Below, one piece after another: positions 1-12,477 of a DNA stretch of 64,000 bases (within the stretch, counting starts at the first letter, position 1; each line of letters starts with the position of its first letter). Below the pieces are notes generated by a model that did no database searches, had not been told where the DNA came from, and saw nothing but the letters and a program-made list of their open reading frames with translations. The position numbers and the translations under genes are program-made. This DNA is from Silene latifolia (Eukaryota; Streptophyta; Magnoliopsida; Caryophyllales; Caryophyllaceae), in assembly GCF_048544455.1 (NCBI RefSeq), contig NC_133538.1, positions 23,174,469-23,238,468 of the forward strand, written 5' to 3'.

Positions 1-1424
1 CCACATCTATGTGACTCAACAACTTTGCCTAAACCATTAGATAAAGCTCATTCTGAGACTTGATACTATTCATCTGAACCTATATCCTCATCCTAGCCTA
101 CATCGAGTGCTAAGACCGACTCAAACAAAGGTGGCTTCATTTGGACTTGGTTAAGACCCGTAAGAAACCGACAAGATGACAACTTGGTTGATGAGCGGAT
201 TGAATCCCTTATTCTGAAGGACTGCCTACGTATTCGCGTGGAGCGAAATCAAATCCGACGTAGTTCGATCAAGGTGCATTAAATCGGCATTTTAATTGTG
301 TGTACACACTCGAAGGTTTCACCTAAGGTATCATGTCGTATCCCATTCTAGCCTGTAAGGTACTGTTAAATCCCGTGTCTAGGGTTGGTACAAAAGGTTG
401 TGGTTCTTTGGGATGTGGAGCTTGGTAAAAATAGGTTTGAAAGGTAAACCATCATTCTGAAGGTTCGTTTTGTGGTGCTAAGGCCAAGGGCTATGGCTGC
501 TGATGTGGTTGGAATGGGTGTCTCGGGTTTGATGAAACTCGAGTGCAAACGGGTAGGAAAACGATGTTGGTTCAAATTTCCATGTCTGGACCCTAAAGAC
601 TGGGTGTAACAACACAAGCGGAATGATTCTCAAAATTCCCGACTATCCCCTTGTAACTATCTCAGGACGGACTTAGGAGTATGGATAACTACTGATGGTA
701 CTACCTGACCTTTTTGGCTTCGCCTTTGAACTTCGCTCAACATTTTGACATCTCTTTTTCTTTTTTCTTTTCTTTTCTTCTTCATTTCTTTTTTCATTTT
801 TCATTTTTTCTTCTTTTCATTTTTTCATCTTTTTTTTTCTCTCTTTGAAAATGGTCTTATATTCAGTCACAAATGGATACACCTTGAAAACTGGGCTTCG
901 CCAACTAAATTGGGTTAGAACTAACAATTCATTCGTAGAACGGGTTGATATCTTCTCTCTTCGAGAGGGGAAGATTCTGTGGGAAAAAGGCTTGCCTTCC
1001 GTCATCGATATGGAAAACAAGGAGCTAGTCCGGGTTCGTCCTAGAATCATCTAAAAGCCTGTCATAAGCCTGGTTTTGATGGAGGTTTTCTACCGCCAGA
1101 CATGGAATAGGTAAAGGAATCAAACACGGGATCCTAGTGTACCTTACATTTTGAAACGGAACATATTTCTACCCTAGGGATGCGTTTGAGTGTGTTGTGC
1201 ATTTTATCATGTTTCCGGAATGATTGAGGATTGAAAACAAGAGATATTGGGAAACGAAACTACAACCTTTTATTGGAATGGCAAAAGCTTAATAGACTCG
1301 AAAGAATGATTCCTAGGACACACCCTAGGTCATCGCGGAACAAACGACTCAACTTCAAGAAAAGAAAGTCCTAGACTCGACTCGACTAAGATAAGAAAAC
1401 AGATCCGACTCATAATTTTCAAAT
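1..1424 (-). other. Non-coding part of Tat/Ogre-like element downstream of gag
   Basis: No convincing coding region is visible. Around 215-265 lies a block containing TACGTATTCGCG and GACGTAGTTC. On the minus strand it resembles a conserved block I recall from plant Tat/Ogre elements near gag; that is memory, not a search. A pyrimidine-rich CTTTT tract occupies about 745-842. Since the gag next door reads leftwards, this stretch is probably internal element sequence after gag. Protease and RT are not seen and would lie off the left edge, if present. Confidence 0.4.
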
Positions 1425-3053
1425 CTAGTTTTGAGCTTTCCCTCGTTCAGCTGTCAGCTTAGATGCTCGGCTCTGATCCTTGATCCCTTTGATGGTCTGC
1501 CTCCATCCCGAGGTAGTCCTCTGAGGATCTACGTCAGTGATGAAGGTTGGTGAATCGAATTGTCTTTTATTAACTTCGTTAATGAGAGGAGTACATTCTA
1601 GAGCAAGACTCCCAACTTGAATTTCATTCTTCGGGTTTGGCAAGAATTCAAAGCAATCCACAAATATTTTCCCGATAAACACCCCTTTTAAGTGACATGG
1701 GCGGATAAGATGGGAATAATCGACATTGTCTTCGACAGAAAAAAAGTTGGCGTGATCGCCAAATGGATTGGTGATGTTATTGGGTTTAACAGTTGGGATT
1801 GGGAGTGTTCCATTGTCAATCATGTCTTGGATTTCGTGCTTCAGTCGATAGCACTTTTCAGTATCATGGCCTTTCCCTTGATGAAAGGCACAGTAGGCAT
1901 TTGGTTTATACCATTTACCTTGTTGATCGGGGGAGGGTCCTGAGTTGGACCAATAGGCTTCAGCTTTCCTTGGGCTATGAGCCTTTGGAGAGCGTATGTA
2001 TAAGTGCATCCGATATCGGTGAATGCCCTAGGTGTTTGGCGCTGCGACTTCTTCGATTGCCCTTCTAAGAGATTGATGGCTTCATCAATATGGGCCGTTA
2101 CTGGGGCCTTGCCCTTAGACGATGAGGCCCCTTGGTACCCTTTCGGCTTTTCAGCCTCTGCTCTTATGACATCATCTTCTACCTTTATCCCGATTCTTAT
2201 CAATTCTTTGAAAGAGCCAAAATTTTGGTATTTCAGAGCATTGCGGTAAATGGGTCATAGATTCTTTACGAACTTATCTACCATTTCAACTTCGTCAGGC
2301 TTCTTGGCTAACTTCACGCTTTCAGCGCGCCATCTTGCAAGGAATTCAGTAAAGCCTTCCTTTTCTTTCTGCGTCATAACCTCTAGCATTCTTATATTGG
2401 TCTGAATCTCGACATTGTCAGCATAGTGCTTACAAAACTCCACCGTGATATCTTCGAAGGTAGGGAAATTCTTAAGGTCCAGATTATAGAACCACGCCTT
2501 CGGGTGTTCATCCAGAGATTGAGCGAAAATTTCGAGAGCATGTCGTAGGTACTCCCTTCAGTGCTAAGTACCCCTTATAGGCCTTAACATGGTGGACCGG
2601 ATCTTCTGTGCCCTTAAACTTTGGGATATCAGTGAGTACCATGTTTGTGGGCAACTTATCCTGAACTGGGGCATAGGCCCTAGCATTTTCGTAGTGGATG
2701 TTCTTCCCCTGGGAGAGTTTCATACGGTCTTCAATGAATTTGATCCGTTTCTCCAGATCAGTCAGAGGTGGGGTAGATGAAGAGGGATCTTCACCCAGCT
2801 TAGATTCGATTGCATCCATTCTGGTCATCATGAGGTTCACGGCCTCAGTGAGTTTGTTAACAGCATCTTCCATTGCTTGAAGTCGGGTTTTTGGCGGCCT
2901 TTCTACAAGAAAACCCCGAACCGAGTCAATATTCAAATGTAAGAGCCCCTGCACACTTAAGGACACGACACCAACTTGACTCAAACAAAGACTCGACTTA
3001 TGACCGACTAACCAAAAGGTTCGACTCACGGTTGGATTTAGACCTCGATTCAT
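1425..3053 (-). pseudogene. Broken gag of a Tat/Ogre-like Ty3/gypsy retrotransposon
   Basis: Capsid precursor of an LTR retrotransposon, now non-functional. The likely start is the Met at 2873, opening with MEDAVNKLTEAV and a coiled-coil-like N-terminus. The capsid core follows (for example TVEFCKHYADNVEIQT near 2420). Near 1900 comes a zinc-finger-like CAFHQGKGHDTEKC segment followed by YRLKHEIQDMIDNG, a layout typical of Tat/Ogre gag. The frame breaks about 2550, meets a TGA at about 2255, and shifts again about 1925. The primer site and LTR lie upstream at 3971-7247, so the orientation is consistent. No protease or RT follows in the window. The lineage call rests on the Cys/His segment and the tRNA-Arg-like primer site. 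Confidence 0.8.
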
Positions 3054-3970
3054 TTTAGACTCGACAAGACGACATGACTTAAGCTGTCATAGCTCGATTC
3101 TAAACTGGACTCGGTGTGACTAAACCCGTGATTAAACTAACATAGCCCATAGGTTTAAGTGAAGCGCCCTAAATGGCCTAGCTTGGACGTTTCTGTGGAC
3201 TATTCTAGACCAATTGGTCGACCTACATGACTCGAATCCCAAGAGGTGAGCTTGGGCGACCCAACAAGGTCGGGTTCTAGACTCTTAGAACGAAACATGC
3301 CTAGCCAAACACGGCCAGGACCCGGACACGACTCGACGCATTTCATGCTTGGTTAAGGTTCGAGAAATATCTTGGATTGGATTTGAAAAAAACGAATAAT
3401 CGATTTAAAAAATGAGATTTGAAATGGGCAGTATGCCGGCTATAAAAGCTTATCTTGGGCCGAAAAATCTAGTCCTACTTGGGCAGCATTCCGCGTTTTT
3501 AAAACCATGCTATTTTGAAGGTAAGTTGTTCAAAAGTTCGGTTTTGAAATTGATACGGAATGTTTTGAAAAGACTCGGGAAATTCATTTCGCACATTGTC
3601 ATTCACATGTTACAAAGATGTATGCTCCTAGACACCTCTAAGTCTCGGCAAGTCTTCTACAAGGTCTATGCCCTCCATCCTTTTTGGGTCTTATAGAGCA
3701 AGAGCCTTTAGGTAGAGTACCTAGAAGAGCATCCCCACCATCAAGAACCACGACGAGGAGGAGCGGAAGCAAGCAATGTGCAACTTCCTGGCATAGTGGG
3801 ACGTCGCCCCCCACGCATCACAAAGAAACGCTGGGACGGCCCGGGAAAGTCCTTAAGGGTTTATGCATGAATCGTAGCACTATGAGTAATGTTTTACTTT
3901 CCAATACTTTCTTTTCAAGTTTCACCTCGGAGGAAAAGACCCTAGAAACAAAGTGCAACTAGTCCTCTTT
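3054..3970 (-). other. 5' leader of the Tat/Ogre-like element
   Basis: Untranslated leader between primer site and gag on the minus strand, about 0.9 kb. I see no conserved coding region. Short open frames on the plus strand, such as 3412-3696, show no recognisable motif. Confidence 0.5.
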
Positions 3971-3990
3971 TCCACAGCGGAGTCGCCAAA
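3971..3990 (-). promoter_or_regulatory. Primer binding site, tRNA-Arg type
   Basis: The minus strand reads TTTGGCGACTCCGCTGTGGA. The GGCGACTCCGCTG core resembles the tRNA-Arg-complementary primer site known from Ogre elements. It abuts an LTR end ending in CCACA, as expected for minus-strand DNA priming. Confidence 0.65.
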
Positions 3991-3991
3991 C

Positions 3992-6900
3992 TGTGGACAA
4001 GGCCCTCGGGAACTGCGTCCGCGGGATCCACACTAGCCATAATCGACTCGAGGTTCTTTCGAATCGAATTAAGACAAATTAGAGTCGCCACCAAGTTTTT
4101 TGGGAACTTGGAACCGTTCAAGTCAACTTTACACCTTTCATCGAAAAGCATAAAGCCAATCGACTACGAGTGATTAAAGATAAAGACTTGTACCCTATAT
4201 CACTCGATTTGAATGACTCTCGTAATCCAATGGTATTTAGACGGATCCGCAAACCATAGATCTTGAGTAAGGGGTGAGGGTACGTGTTAGGAAGCCCATA
4301 AGGACACCTAACCCCGCCCGTCAATAACGGCCTCTACTAAGTCAAGTATCGGATTTCAAACAAGGTCATAGCTACTACGATATATGATATGCAAACATCG
4401 TTTTCAAAACCCTAACATGTGAAGTTTCTATGTCGATTTAGATGCAACTAAACTAACTTTGTCAAAGTTGTAATTTAGCATGTGGGTTGATTGATCTAAC
4501 AACATATAAACGAAACAAACAAGGCTTGATGGGAATGGGGGAGCCGTTGGGATCTACCCTATTACAACCCAGGCATGTCATGCCGACACAACGATAAATT
4601 AAAGATACAACTCGATCTAAAATACAACGCTATACACAAAACTACACACGACACAATACACGGCCAACTCGGCCTAGGGAAACGTGCACAAGGGGGTGGC
4701 CCACGGCTTACATGACTCACGGCCTTGGGTCACTCCTCGTAATGCATACTTTCGCTTAATCTTATCGAATTAGACATAGGGCTACGCGCCAAAGCATGCA
4801 TTAGCATAAATCGGGCCATGTTGCTTTAAACAACATGCGATTTACTACGCTCTCACATGCATTGGGGCTCAACCATCTAACCAAACAAGACTAAGGTTTT
4901 TGAAGAAGTTTTGACTCGATAAAAGTAAAGCAAACTTGAAAATTACAACTCGATGAACAAACTATAAATTACAAGCTACGAAACGACAAAGAACAAATGA
5001 TATAAAACAAACGAAACAAGAAAAGGCACGGCCACCCTCACGGCCTAAAGCCACGTCCACCCTAGTTCCTAGGTTAGATTCATTAGGTTAGATAGATTTG
5101 CGAAGCGATGCGGGACGTACATTAGAAAACGACGATAAAAGAGGTCAGAAAGCTTTGCTTAAAACCGGGTGCTCTATACGGCCTAAAGGGTCGAATTAGG
5201 TCAAGTTCGCTAATTAATTTAACTCATCGAGTGTTAATAAGACGGTGCTAATCACGCACTCTTATACTAGCGAGAAATTAGGTGAAAGAGAAAGATGCAT
5301 TCAATTAAGTTACAGAATCGTTAGTTGATTTTAATGCTTGTGTCGAAGTCACCTAACGTGTCTAATTAGGTTATTAAGTTGATCTAATGTCGTCTAATTG
5401 AGTCATATATTAACAATCAGAGGTCGAAATAACATGTGAATGGTCCTAGGGTAGGTCGAATTAAACGAAACAAGAGAGGGGTCAAAAGCGAAGAGCGAAG
5501 TTAGAATTCGTTTTATTAATGCCCTACCTTGAACACGAGGATATGTAAATGAGACGGGGGTTACGACCGACTGATGTAGCGGATTTCTTTCCCATCTCAA
5601 GTCAACGTGGGTGTTCATGGTGGTACTTTAACTCATACTCGGACTAAACTAGTTTCATAGTTAATGATAACAATCGATAAACAAAATAAAACGAAACAAT
5701 AAAAAACAAACATAAAAAAACGAAATAAAAGGGAGAAAGAGGAGGATTTGATGCACCCTCAACCTACATGTATCGTTGATACCGTCTTGGGTCATAATCG
5801 ATGGTAGATTTTATCTCGAGAGGCCGTCGTCGACGAAGAAACAAAGCAAACAACACGTTTTTTGCAAATCTGGACAGCAACTTTCAAACTGCGATTTCTC
5901 TCTCGTTTCACGGTGAAAATTCGATTTAAAAGATGTTTTGAAAACTAGAAAGAGAGGAGAACAGAGATCTTAAAACAATCCCTGCTCGTTTTGAGTTATT
6001 GGGCACGAAAAACGAGCACAAACAGAACTGGACAGACAGGAAAAGCTGCGAAAATAGAGTGTATAACACTCTGTTTTTCGAGGGAATTAGTGTGCTCTCA
6101 AGGACAATTTGGCTCGTAAATCTTTATCTAATATGTAGATGGATGTTGTGTGGTTAATTTGGAATAAGAAACTCGAATTTTAATGGAGGTTTGATGGTTG
6201 AACAAACGGTTTCAAAGAGGACACACAAACTGATTCTCAGTTTGTAAGTCGGTTTTGTCGAGGGTTTGTGAGAGGCAATTAGGGTTTGTTTCTGGAGTTT
6301 AAAGCTTATGAATGACGGTAGTATGTATGGAGAACTTAGAGCTATAAATGTATGGTGAAGGGGGGATATTTATAAGGAGTTAAGGTAAGGTTTTTAAAGG
6401 GGAGAGGCAGACGGGCTCATTCACGCACAACTGCTGTCCAGCAGCTTTTCTGAGGGTTTGAGAGGCTTTGTGAGGGGTTTTATTGGTGGTTAAGCTAGGG
6501 AAGTATAGTTAGGATACTAGGGTCTGGTTTAGGGTTAATGGGCACGGGTTTTGCAGGTGTTTGGAGTGGGTTTTGGACTCGGGTTTGAGCTGAACGAAAA
6601 TAGGGGCTGTTTGTGTCGTGTTGTTTGGGGCCTGTTTTGGAGTGTTGGAGACGGGTTTTGTGGAGGGGTTTCATGGTGGGTTTGGACGTGGGAATGGTGG
6701 GTAGTGTGGAGTACGGGTTGGTGGTGATGGGTTGCGGGTTTGGACCAAGTTTGGAGCAAAACAAACGGGCTATGTTGAACACGGGTTGGGAAGGAGTTGG
6801 GCTATGTTGGGGGGCTTGGGACGAGATTTGGGATGTGGATAAGGGGGTTCGAACTGGGTTTGGATGGGTAGAGGCTTAGGTTGGTTAGTGTACTCGAGAT

Positions 6901-7247
6901 TCGTGCCAACTCGTAAAGAAAACGGGCTTAAAAACCGAGCTAAAATCGAGCTCCAAAACGCGTGGTTGAAACGAGTTTTTTTCGATTTTTAAATCGATTT
7001 TTCAAATCGATTAACACATTAAAATAAATGATTTTTCAAATCAAATACACTCATAAAATGATTTTTCAAATCAAATATTTATTTTACTTTCAATAAAATT
7101 AACTTGAGAAAATAAATTCAAAATAAAGCAATAAAATGAGTTTACCTTAAAAAAACATTTAATTTAAATATCATTTAAATTAATAAAATACTTCGTCGAC
7201 AACGCTCATTCTACATCGTAAAACGAACCCAAATAATGACAGTGACA
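3992..7247 (-). repeat. Long 5' LTR of the Tat/Ogre-like element
   Basis: On the minus strand it begins TGTCACTG at 7247 and ends GTCCACA at 3992, directly before the primer site. About 3.26 kb is long but normal for Ogre LTRs. A TATAAATA box lies at 6367-6374 (minus). The end near the primer site (4040-4210) resembles 50640-50780, which supports its being an LTR. The right border is judged only from TG/CA ends and the start of gag-like sequence of another element just beyond, so it is uncertain. Confidence 0.55.
6367..6374 (-). promoter_or_regulatory. TATA box of Ogre-like LTR
   Basis: TATAAATA on the minus strand inside the LTR; likely core promoter of the minus-strand element. Confidence 0.5.
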
Positions 7248-7261
7248 ACTAATAAATACAT

Positions 7262-7759
7262 GTGTCCTATCATCATCGGGTGTTTGTCGGGTTCTCTATA
7301 AATTCCAATATTGACGGATATGGGTATCTACACAATGTTTCAGGATATGAAAGATCTAACAGAAAAAGTTATAATCACAGGAGAAGCAGCTCCAGACCAC
7401 CCCCTTACACCAGGCCTGAGAGATCAGAAGTCCACTATGCTCATGAGCAACGAGGTAATTCTTATACTTATCCACCTATTCAGGAATATAAGTTATTTGT
7501 TGATACTGCAGGACTCATCAAAAGGCTTGACAACATGAGAGACATTGTCAAGTGGCCCAAAAAGACGGACAATCCCAACTCAAAGAAAGACACAACAAGA
7601 TGGTGTGAATTTCACATAGACATAGGACATACCAGAGAAGAATGCCTAGGTCTATGCAGACAAGTGGCTTACCTGCTAAAGAAAGGCCACCTGAAGGATT
7701 TAATGCCATCAAAGAAGAGGGAAGACAATGGATCAAGAAAGGATCAGGAAAGACCATAA
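7262..7759 (+). pseudogene. C-terminal gag fragment of Retand-like element A
   Basis: The C-terminal half of a Tat-lineage gag. It has an Arg/Pro-rich stretch and then a zinc-finger-like CEFHIDIGHTREEC followed by LGLCRQVAYLLKKGHLKDLM, a layout typical of Tat/Retand gag. Recognisable similarity starts only about 7300. The N-terminal gag and 5' LTR are absent here. The simplest explanation is that the Ogre-like element ending at 7247 inserted into gag, with the missing half beyond the left edge; a plain truncation is the alternative. Stop at 7757. Confidence 0.75.
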
Positions 7760-8426
7760 CGTGATCTGCCCTCAGCACCACCAATCTATGAAGTCAAATT
7801 CATCAATGGGGGATCTGAGATTTGTGGCCTGACTAGCTCAGCTACAAAAAAAAAACAGCCAGGGATTCAAAATTAAAATCTCCTTTTAAACTTAGAAATT
7901 TACCTCAAATTACTTTTGACGACACTGATATGCAGGGAATCTCGAACATTCATCATGATGGCCTGGTCATCAATATGCAAATTGGCACTGCACGTGTCCT
8001 GAGAATCCTAGTAGATGGTGGCAGCTCAGTCAACCTAATCATGCTTGATGTCCTGAAAGCCATGAAGATCAATGAGGACCCGATAATAAAGAAGTCAAAT
8101 GTCTTGGTAGGATTCAATGGTGAAACCAAGAACACTCAAGGAGAAATCTACCTGGCAACCTATGTTGAAGGACTCTCATCATATGAAAGATTTGGGGTCC
8201 TGGACTGCCTCTCATCCTAGAATGCAATCTTAGGCAGACCTTGGATCCATAATGTTAGATCCATTCCTTCAACTTACCATCAGTGCGTCAAAATACAAAC
8301 AAAATGGGGAATAGCAACCATCAAAGGTAAACAAAAATCTGCCCAGGAATGTTACACTGAATCATTAAAACCTTCCAAGGCAGGTAAGTCTCTCGCTTAA
8401 CAATTACAGTACCCTGGAGCACTTAT
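7760..8426 (+). pseudogene. Retroviral-type aspartic protease region of element A
   Basis: Reading continues from gag in broken frames. The open part 7930-8220 carries ILVDGGSSVNLI, the Asp-Gly-Gly form of the active site common in Tat-lineage proteases, followed by VLVGFNGETKNTQGE. An in-frame TAG at 8218 is followed by NAILGRPWIHN, the usual closing motif of this domain, so the stop is a late mutation. Further breaks separate it from RT. Confidence 0.75.
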
Positions 8427-9458
8427 GTGGCAGAAACCCAAATGGAAACAGATCAAGTAGTATTAGACCCTGAGTACCCTGACAGGTATGTACTGGTGGG
8501 ATCTGATGTCCCTTATAATGTGAGACCAGAACTAGTAAGTTTTCTTAAGAATAAGTCTACATGTTTTTCCTGGTCACATTTTGATATGACCGGCATATAT
8601 GCTAATATTATTACCTATAAACTCAATATTGACACTTCCTTTAAGCCTGTACAGCAGAAAAGGAGAAAGTTTGCCCCTGAACGCAATACAATCATTAACG
8701 AAGAAGTGGACAAACTCTTAGACATGGGAATGATCAGGGAAGTAATGTACCCTAAATGGCTGGCCAATGTGGTCGTGGTGCAAAAGAAGAATGGCAAGTG
8801 GAGAGTCTGTGTAGACTACAGAGATCTCAATAAAACATATCCAAAAGACCCATTCCCACTCCCTCACATTGATGCAATGGTAGATGCTACAGCTGGGCAT
8901 GAACTACTGACGTTCATGGATGCCTCAAGTGGATTCAACCAAATCAAAATGCGTTCAGCTGACCAGGAAAATACTGCATTCATCACGGAAAGGGTCATAT
9001 ATTGCTACACAACAATGCCCTTTGGCCTGAAAAATGCAGGGGCAACCTACCAACGCCTGGTTAACATGATGTTCAAAGACCAAATTGGTGACACAATGGA
9101 GGTATACATAGATGACATGGTGGTCAATTCAAAGAAGGCAGACGATCATGTGAAGGACTTGGAAGTAGCCTTCAAAATCTTGGAAGAATTCAATATGAAG
9201 CTCAACCCCTCCAAATGCCACTTTGGAGTCTCATCAGGCAAATTCTTAGGATACATGGTGACAAAAAGAGGGATTGAAGCCAGCCCAAACCAAATAAAAG
9301 CCATCCTGGAATTAGAATCTCCTAAGTCAGTCAAAGATATCCGGAGATTGACAGGAAGAGTTGCAACCCTGAACAGATTCATATCCAGATCATCAGAAAG
9401 ATACAGCTCATTCTATGACCTTCTTAGGAAGAACAAGTCATTCAAATGGATGCCTGAA
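8427..9458 (+). pseudogene. Reverse transcriptase of element A (5' part of split pol)
   Basis: Reverse transcriptase of a Ty3/gypsy element, open for about 340 codons. Visible motifs in order: KKNGKWRVCVDYRDLNK, TFMDASSGFNQI, TTMPFGLKNAGATYQR, the catalytic YIDDM, and LNPSKCHFGV with FLGYMV. After FKWMPE it is cut by the Athila-type insertion at 9459. The same frame resumes at 27263 with HEIAFQELK, the start of the RNase H connection, so the split is a clean insertion. Non-functional as it stands. Confidence 0.9.
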
Positions 9459-11040
9459 TGATGCGTGCATTTTATATAGTCTTTTTGGACCAATCATGCA
9501 CGCATTTCTATGCTATTTTAGTAGTTATTTGCTACGGATATGCCCCGGATTGCGTACTTTGGGATTTCTTGTATTAATTTCAGGAATATGCTTAAAGATG
9601 AGAAATTGAGCCTAAAACCGTCTTCCAACCTTGCATTTAGGAGATAAGTAGATTTGGAGCTTAGGAACTACCATTTTGGTGATGCGCATAGGAGTAAGGA
9701 AGCTTAGCGGACAAAGGAAGAGCTTCAAACTAATACTGCCTACTTTGAAGAGCCATATATCTAGTTCTACAATTGATAATCAGGTGATTCCAATTTTAGG
9801 TGAAAGCTTATCCTCTTATCTTTCCAACTCCATGAAAATTGCTTGATTCGGACAAGTAACGAAGGAATGGTAGCCGTTTTAAGTTCAGTGCGCAAAGCAG
9901 GAATTATGCGCTGAGCTCGATCGAGAACTGTACCTATTCGATCGACCCCTTCAACCTCTTGATCGAACACCCCAAGAGCTCGATTGACTACACTACTTCT
10001 CGATTAACCACTTTAAGTTCTTGATCGACCAACTTATGCAAAGGACTACTCGATCGAATAATTCTAAGTTGTTCGATCGAGTAAACCAAGTCTGACGCAA
10101 CATGGACAAGTTGAGAATCTTAATTATCTTATGTTAGCTTATCTTAGAATAATATCTCTACTATAAAAAGAGATAATTAGGTCATTAATTGGATCTCTTG
10201 CCTGTTACCTTTAAACATCCCCTTTACTCAGTTTAGCAGTTATTCTCTCTTATTTCCGGATCTGAACTATGTAACATCTTCTCCTTTCTCTATATCTTAA
10301 TTCTACTTTAATTATTCTTTGCATCTTTTTAATCTCTACTCTTTTATCATCTTATTTCCTTAATCCTTGTTGTTAATTTAGTTCATGTTATTTAATTTCT
10401 CTTATCCTAATATCATGATATCGTTAATTATTGCTTTAGTTATTATTAGTTTCATTATTAATAGCATGTGTAGCTAATTCCCTTGCTATGATTAGGGGAA
10501 TCAATGAATGAATGATTTTTGCTAATTAGGTTTGTGGATCCGACGCTAAATCATGTCTATGTTGTCAATCACTGCATATAATAGCAATTAGTTTTTGAGT
10601 CGACGCAATTAGCTAATTGATTTGGTAAACCTTGACCTACATCGGAAGATTGGAAGGGGTGAGACCTGTAGTGAACATTAGGATACGTTAGTGAGGGCGG
10701 AAGCTAAGCTAATAGTGTTTTAGGGTGAATTGAGACCGGAAGGAGATATTCGTTACCCCTTAGACTGATTTATGTGACCTATCTGCGACCTTAACTGCAT
10801 TTATCTGATATTCATTGAGGACCCAACATCCTAGTACCTTACTCTTATTGCTTTTCCTCATATATTTCCCTTGCCTTTAGTTAGTTTTAGTTAGTAATCA
10901 ACCTAAACCCCCAACTGTGACATCTGACAAACTTAAATTAGCAAGTAGAAATAATAGCCTCCCTGTGGAGATCGACCATATTTACCGCTAGCTTCAGTTA
11001 GTCGTATTAGGTTTATATTTGATACTAAACGACGGTATCA
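9459..11040 (+). repeat. 5' LTR of the Athila-type element
   Basis: Starts TGATGCGTGCATTTTATATAG and ends GACGGTATCA. It holds an array of CTCGATCGAG-like palindromes (9916-10081) followed by a TATAAAA box at 10162. Same length as the partner LTR at 25676-27257, with scattered substitutions. Confidence 0.95.
10162..10168 (+). promoter_or_regulatory. TATA box of Athila-type 5' LTR
   Basis: TATAAAA about 80 bp after the last TCGATCGA motif of the U3 array. The matching box in the 3' LTR is at 26379-26385. Confidence 0.55.
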
Positions 11041-11045
11041 AATTT

Positions 11046-11060
11046 TGGCGCCGTTGCCGG
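11046..11060 (+). promoter_or_regulatory. Primer binding site, tRNA-Asp type
   Basis: TGGCGCCGTTGCCGG, complementary to the 3' end of plant tRNA-Asp, five bases after the LTR end. tRNA-Asp priming is known for Athila elements. Confidence 0.85.
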
Positions 11061-12477
11061 AGAGGCGACGCTTTTTGCTTGCTTTATTTTTTTTTGTCTT
11101 TAGCCTCAAGGGATTTATTCCTTGAGGCAATTCTTATCTTTTTCTTTAGTGCTGTTTTGATAGGTCTACAGGTCTATTAGACAAATTTCAGAGAAAGATT
11201 ATCGAAGGGAAGGCTTGAGTACCTTCGATTCTTTAGCCAAGATGACGTCCGTCTCCCAACTTATAGCCAGTTTTGAAGCTCCAACCGTCAGAACTGACAA
11301 TTAGGAGAGGAAAGAGTCTTCGGGTTGTGAAAGTCACCAAAGTTTTGCTCCTCCTAAATCGGTGCCACCACAACCGCTGCAACAACAAGGTCTTCAACAG
11401 CCTTGTTATGCTAACCCACCGCAACACACCCCTCCTGCTGAAAAGAATGACGGGTTCGAGAAATTGTTCCCAATTGAAAATATCTTGGTTTCGAGTGTGG
11501 AAAAATCCAAAGCTCAAGACATCCGTCTTGAGGAGTTGCAGGCCCAAGTTAATGTACTGATCGAAAAAGTTGAGCTTGCTGAACTGGAGTCAATGATATG
11601 GGCATTTGCACTAACGACGTAGAAGTCTTATGCAGAAACTGACATCTGTATAGAGAAGCTATAGACTCAGCTGAATTAAATAGCTGCCGAACAAGCGTAT
11701 GGGCAACAGGAAATGGTATATGCTTTTTATACCGAGGGCATCTCGTCTTATGAGGTACCCAATTTGCCTATTAGCGCCGATATTGAAAATACAAGGATCA
11801 ATTCCATTGTTCCAGAAGCTTATTGCGTCAATTCAAGAGCTGATATAAGTAAAGAGCTCGATCGAGACACTGCCAGCGCTCGATCGAGAGGATATGGAGG
11901 GAATGTGTTCGATCGACACACTGCTGGAGGTCGATCGAACGAAGCTGGAAGGGATTATCTCGATCGAACAGACACACATGCTGTTCAGTCGATCACTGCT
12001 GGGGAGGAGAACCTCGATCGAATAGCCACAAATTTTGTTTAATCGAGCACTGCTGAAGAAGAAGATCTGGATCGAACAGTCACTGTGACTGTTCGATCTA
12101 GCAATATGAGTGAAGAAAGCTCTCGATTGAGTACTGTGCTACCTCGATTGAATTGTCTAGCTATAGACAGCACTGATACGTCAATAATGCCTATTTCTAA
12201 TGACGATAAAAAGGAACATATAGTCCAAGCCTATCTTATTCGAGTTCCTTTTCCTGGTCGCTTGCCGCCGTTTAGCACGTTCAAGGATCTTGTGCGGAGT
12301 CTCGATATTGCAGAGCCCTTTCAGGAGCTAATTGCCTAGGTACCCTCTTACGCTACTTATATGAAACATGCTTTGTTGCGTGAGAGAGAAAATGACCTAG
12401 AGACTGTAGCTATGACTGAAGAGTGCAGCGAACTTCTTTAGACTGGGACCCCCTCTAAGTTGTCTGACCCAAGTAGT

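Noticed and set aside
366..1054. Short open frames on both strands (366-617, 817-1050, 845-1054)
   Set aside because: Overlapping frames over pyrimidine-rich, low-complexity sequence; no motif and no supporting start or splice context.
6495..6879. Open frames on both strands within the Ogre-like LTR
   Set aside because: G/T-rich LTR sequence giving Pro/Thr/His-rich or Gly/Val-rich peptides; compositional artefact.
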